From assembly GCA_002059205.1 (NCBI GenBank), contig MVCQ01000162.1:1-6342 (forward strand): a stretch of DNA of 6,342 nt. The letters are read 5' to 3'. The notes beneath the pieces are model-generated. The model saw nothing but the letters and a program-made list of their open reading frames with translations, did no database searches and was not told where the DNA came from. The translations under genes were made by a program, and so were the position numbers. This document shows, piece by piece, positions 5,449-6,342 of this stretch. Each line of letters starts with the position of its first letter. Positions within the stretch are counted from its first letter, which is position 1. The DNA is from Candidatus Latescibacteria bacterium 4484_107. Lineage in GTDB: Bacteria; Latescibacterota; 4484-107.

Positions 5449-6342
5449 GACACCCACTCCCCCCATACCGCCCGCCCCCCCTGCCGCCTTCCACGTGATG
5501 CTCAAACCCTGCGGGCCGATCTGCAACCTGGACTGTGCCTACTGCTATTATCTTTCCAAGGAACGGCTGTATCCCGACAGCCGCTTCCGTATGAGCGATC
5601 CGCTGCTGGAGGCATTCACGCGCCAGTATATCGAGTCCCAGCATGTCTCCGAGGTGACCTTCGGATGGCAGGGCGGTGAGCCCACCCTGATGGGACTGGA
5701 TTTTTTTCGAAAAGCAGTGGCGCTTCAGCAGCGATACTGTCGGCCGGGCATGCGCATCCTCAACACCCTGCAGACCAACGGTACTCTGTTGGACGACGCA
5801 TGGGGCCGTTTCTTCCGGAAGCATAACTTTCTGATCGGCCTCAGCTTAGATGGCCCCCGAACGATGCACGATGCGTATCGCGTGGATAAGGGAGGGCATC
5901 CTACCTTCGACCGCGTGCTGGCCGGAGTATCCCTGCTGAAAAAGCACGGCGTCCAATTCAACATTCTGACCGCAGTCCACGCCGCGAATGCGGAACATCC
6001 GCTGGAGGTCTATCGGTTTCTTCGGGACGAAGTGGGCGCTTCGTTTCTCCAGTTTATCCCCATTATCCAGCGGGACAATGAAACCGGATTTCAGGAGGGC
6101 GAACGCATTACGGAACGCTCGGTCACGGGCCGACAATACGGCGACTTTCTCATCGCCATCTTCGACGAATGGGTGCGCCAAGACGTAGGGCGCGTCTTCG
6201 TGCAGATCTTCGACGTGGCCCTGGCGGCCTGGGTGGGTCAGCGGCCGGGGTTGTGTCTCTTCGAGGAGACGTGCGGAAGCGCGCTGGTTCTGGAGCACAA
6301 CGGCGACCTTTACGCGTGCGATCACTTCGTCGAGCCCCGATG
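5438..6342 (+). CDS. anaerobic sulfatase-maturating enzyme (anSME), radical SAM/SPASM protein, 3' end outside the window
   Basis: anSMEs use SAM and iron-sulfur clusters to oxidise a Cys or Ser of a type I sulfatase to the catalytic formylglycine under anoxic conditions. The visible 301 residues start with a Pro-rich leader and the hallmark FHVMLKPCGPICNLDCAYC (18-36), with the radical SAM cluster ligands C29, C33 and C36 (CxxxCxxC). GWQGGEPTL (76-84) carries the SAM-binding GGEP. TLQTNGTLL (110-118) and GLSLDGP (134-140) follow, as in the family. The first SPASM auxiliary-cluster cysteines C273, C279 (followed by Gly) and C294 are spaced CX5CGX13C inside a stretch reading EHNGDLYACDHFV (286-298). 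The remaining SPASM cysteines lie beyond the window. The frame closes upstream at TAA 5432-5434, so the start is ATG 5438 or ATG 5447; neither has a ribosome binding site. The sulfatase substrate is not in the window; related SPASM peptide-modifying enzymes are a less likely alternative. Confidence 0.93.
   Translation, partial: MTNMTPTPPIPPAPPAAFHVMLKPCGPICNLDCAYCYYLSKERLYPDSRFRMSDPLLEAFTRQYIESQHVSEVTFGWQGGEPTLMGLDFFRKAVALQQRYCRPGMRILNTLQTNGTLLDDAWGRFFRKHNFLIGLSLDGPRTMHDAYRVDKGGHPTFDRVLAGVSLLKKHGVQFNILTAVHAANAEHPLEVYRFLRDEVGASFLQFIPIIQRDNETGFQEGERITERSVTGRQYGDFLIAIFDEWVRQDVGRVFVQIFDVALAAWVGQRPGLCLFEETCGSALVLEHNGDLYACDHFVEPR

Noticed and set aside
5223..5453. 76-residue minus-strand ORF between the two divergent genes
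   Set aside because: The beginning is encoded by heptamer repeats, the rest is a basic stretch without recognisable homology, and it overlaps a rightward promoter candidate. A gene remnant cannot be excluded.
5227..5679. 150-residue plus-strand ORF overlapping the anSME start
   Set aside because: It runs through the repeat tract and into the anSME gene in a wrong frame; the anSME reading carries all the conserved cysteines.

Overview
The window comes from the chromosome of a Gram-negative, probably rod-shaped bacterium of moderately high GC content. The evidence is a four-gene elongasome cluster (mreC, mreD, class B PBP2, rodA) on the minus strand, plus a secreted-protein remnant and an anaerobic sulfatase-maturating radical SAM enzyme on the plus strand. 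The proteins look bacterial and mainstream, but the exact phylum cannot be fixed from the sequence. Heptamer repeats between genes and the mix of M6-type protease and anSME-type genes would suit an environmental anaerobe or candidate-phylum genome; this is inference.

Layout. Positions 1-428 (plus strand) hold a small unrecognised ORF and the broken 5' part of a secreted, M6-metalloprotease-like gene. They are followed by a heptamer repeat tract (429-474) and a strong intrinsic terminator (471-508) that points rightwards. Positions 516-5038 (minus strand) hold the cluster, transcribed in the order mreC (5038-4205), mreD (4122-3637), mrdA/PBP2 (3656-1776) and rodA (1766-516). A near-consensus sigma70-type promoter lies upstream of mreC (5171-5199). 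mreB is not next to mreC. Positions 5039-5437 are a divergent intergenic region with a second, plus-strand promoter candidate (5332-5360). Positions 5438-6342 (plus strand) encode the first 301 residues of an anSME-family radical SAM/SPASM protein that runs off the right edge.

How the genes work together. MreC and MreD are the membrane scaffold of the elongasome. RodA is the SEDS glycan polymerase and PBP2 its cognate transpeptidase, so the cluster encodes most of the lateral-wall synthesis machine. Expression looks operonic: mreD and mrdA overlap by 20 nt, while mreD and rodA have good Shine-Dalgarno sites.

The main oddities are three. First, an apparent frameshift near 1916 replaces the conserved PBP2 C-terminus; the missing ending is still readable in the neighbouring frame. 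Second, three separate tracts of 7-nt periodic repeats sit exactly at gene ends or starts, one of them forming a large inverted repeat between mrdA and rodA. Third, the M6-like gene loses its homology just before one of these tracts begins. I saw no CRISPR array, tRNA, rRNA, insertion sequence or new multi-gene system.
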